DNA from: Albimonas marina | GTDB taxonomy: Bacteria > Pseudomonadota > Alphaproteobacteria > Rhodobacterales > Rhodobacteraceae | Assembly: GCF_029223255.1 (NCBI RefSeq) | Contig: NZ_JARHUC010000006.1 | Location: forward strand, 310,001-374,000 | Length of the DNA: 64,000 nucleotides | Reading direction: 5' to 3' | In this document: positions 62,982 through 64,000 of the stretch, piece after piece | Layout: every line of letters begins with the position of its first letter | How positions within the stretch are numbered: the first letter of the stretch is position 1 | The notes under the pieces: generated by a model | The model's database searches: none | What the model was told of the DNA's origin: nothing | Seen by the model: the letters and a program-made list of their open reading frames with translations, nothing else | Translations under genes and position numbers: made by a program

Positions 62982-63932
62982 GTGCTCCAGATCGACCCCA
63001 CGCTGTTCACCGACGAGGCCGTCTCGGCCGAGACCCGCGCCTTCATCGAGAAGATCGAGGCGACGCTGGCCGAATTTCCGGCCACCAACGAGGTCCCGGT
63101 CGAGCTGACGCGCAAGGCGCGCGAGGAAGGGCGGGGCATCTTCCCCTCCGACGGCCCGCTCGAAGGGTCGGAGTGGCGCGAGTATCCCGGCGGCGCCCGG
63201 CGCATCCGCGTCTCGCTGCCCGAGGGGACGCCGCGGGGCGTCTACCTGCACATCCATGGCGGCGGCTGGACGCTCGGCTCCCCCGCCTACAACGACGGCG
63301 AGAACCAGCGCGTGGCGCGGACCTGCGGCATGGCGGTGATCTCGATCGAATACCGCCTCGCGCCCGAGCATCCGTTCCCCGCCGCCCCCGACGACTGCTT
63401 CGCCGCCGCGAAGTGGGCGATCGAGACGCTGCCCTTCGGCGACGTCCCCTATTTCATCGGCGGCGAGAGCGCGGGCGGGCACCTGTCGGCCTCGACCCTG
63501 CTGATGCTGCGCGAGGCGGGCCTGCACAAGCGCATCAAGGGCGCGGTGCTGACCTACGGCTGCTACGACATGCGCATGGTCGCCTCGGCCCGGAACTGGG
63601 GGGAGCGCAAGCTGATCCTCAACACGCCGGTCATCGAGTGGTTCGTGGCCAACGCCATCCCCTCGCCCGCGGATCGCGAGGACCCGATCTACTCGCCGAT
63701 CCTGGCGGACCTGCACGACATGCCCGCGGCGCTGTTCTCGGTGGGGACCGAGGATCCGCTGATGGACGACACGATGTCGATGGTCGGGCGCTGGGCCGGC
63801 GCGGGGAACCGGGCGGAGCTCGCGGTCTATCCCGGCGGCATCCACGCCTTCGACGCCTTCCCCGACCTCGCCATCGCGCGGGGCTACGCCGAGCGCAAGA
63901 CCGCCTTCCTCAACGGCCTGCTGGAGGCCTGA
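62982..63932 (+). CDS. Alpha/beta hydrolase, hormone-sensitive-lipase family
   Basis: A 316-residue family IV-type esterase, starting at GTG 62982 after GGGAGGAGGG. The oxyanion motif is IHGGGWTLGSPAY, the nucleophile is in IGGESAGGHLSASTL (Ser at about residue 161), the Asp in GTEDPLMDDTMSM and the His in PGGIHAFDAFPDL. It is similar in plan to the esterase at 51 kb but with GESAG instead of GDSAG. A 34-bp palindrome follows the stop. Confidence 0.93.
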   Translation: MLQIDPTLFTDEAVSAETRAFIEKIEATLAEFPATNEVPVELTRKAREEGRGIFPSDGPLEGSEWREYPGGARRIRVSLPEGTPRGVYLHIHGGGWTLGSPAYNDGENQRVARTCGMAVISIEYRLAPEHPFPAAPDDCFAAAKWAIETLPFGDVPYFIGGESAGGHLSASTLLMLREAGLHKRIKGAVLTYGCYDMRMVASARNWGERKLILNTPVIEWFVANAIPSPADREDPIYSPILADLHDMPAALFSVGTEDPLMDDTMSMVGRWAGAGNRAELAVYPGGIHAFDAFPDLAIARGYAERKTAFLNGLLEA

Positions 63933-63957
63933 GGCGGGATCACGACCCTCTGAACGC

Positions 63958-63994
63958 GAAAACGCGCGCCCCGGAGGCCTCCGGGGCGCGCGTT
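63958..63994. terminator. Terminator at the right edge
   Basis: A perfect 34-bp palindrome at 63961-63994 (AACGCGCGCCCCGGAGG and its complement) lies 28 bp past the esterase stop and can end transcription in both directions. Confidence 0.7.
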
Positions 63995-64000
63995 CGCATG

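Overview
The window is chromosomal DNA of very high G+C content, with codons ending in G or C almost throughout. Gene content points to an alphaproteobacterium of the Rhodobacterales (Paracoccaceae-like). The pointers are an NDUFA12-type complex I accessory subunit, the mlaD / methyltransferase / DUF2155 / aat neighbourhood, a VPLPA-CTERM protein, a DhnA-type class I aldolase near pgk, a twin-transmembrane protein / cobalamin adenosyltransferase / etfBA block, and an agl alpha-glucoside operon. The genus cannot be read from the sequence. I saw no rRNA, tRNA, prophage, insertion sequence or CRISPR array.

Layout. 1-4.1 kb: end of an NMT1-type ABC importer, then EamA and Bcr/CflA exporters. 4.2-8.7 kb: RidA, electron-transfer flavoprotein (etfBA), corrinoid adenosyltransferase with a small membrane protein, and a short-chain dehydrogenase. 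8.7-10.8 kb: a large RTX/cadherin-like protein. 11-16.2 kb: pgk, an exported protein of unknown function, TspO and class I aldolase. 16.3-22.1 kb: the most notable locus, a lasso-peptide gene cluster. 22.2-30.2 kb: recR with an ABC exporter, NDUFA12, phosphomannomutase, mlaD, a methyltransferase, DUF2155 and aat. 30.3-41.9 kb: mixed housekeeping and accessory genes (DUF2235 hydrolase, VPLPA-CTERM protein, orphan CoxL-like subunit, HAD phosphatase, thioesterase, ttcA, rpmH-rnpA-yidD). 42.2-44.5 kb: TVP38 protein and FAD oxidoreductase. 44.6-50.5 kb: aglEFGAK operon. 51-64 kb: two HSL-type esterases, a metallo-beta-lactamase-fold protein, acyl-CoA dehydrogenase, a second RTX protein, a peptidase C26 amidohydrolase, YdcH, malate synthase G and aminopeptidase N.

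The lasso cluster is divergent. On the minus strand lie a methyltransferase, a 41-residue precursor and a B2 leader peptidase. On the plus strand lie an HprK-like kinase, a PqqD/RRE protein (B1) and an asparagine-synthetase-like cyclase (C). The predicted core starts at Gly22 after a Thr-Arg pair, has Asp at core position 8 for a G1-D8 ring, carries two Cys in the tail (10 and 19) and ends in Ser. A terminal Ser fits the paeninodin-type kinase, which phosphorylates the C-terminal Ser. Kinase, methyltransferase and a two-Cys tail together are unusual and the product looks undescribed, which needs a database search to confirm.

Two repeat families are present. Three copies of a nested palindromic element of about 190 bp (22.2, 27.2 and 56.2 kb) have an inner hairpin whose sequence changes while pairing is kept. 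A REP-like unit occurs as an inverted pair at 44.5 kb and as a single copy at 53.0 kb.
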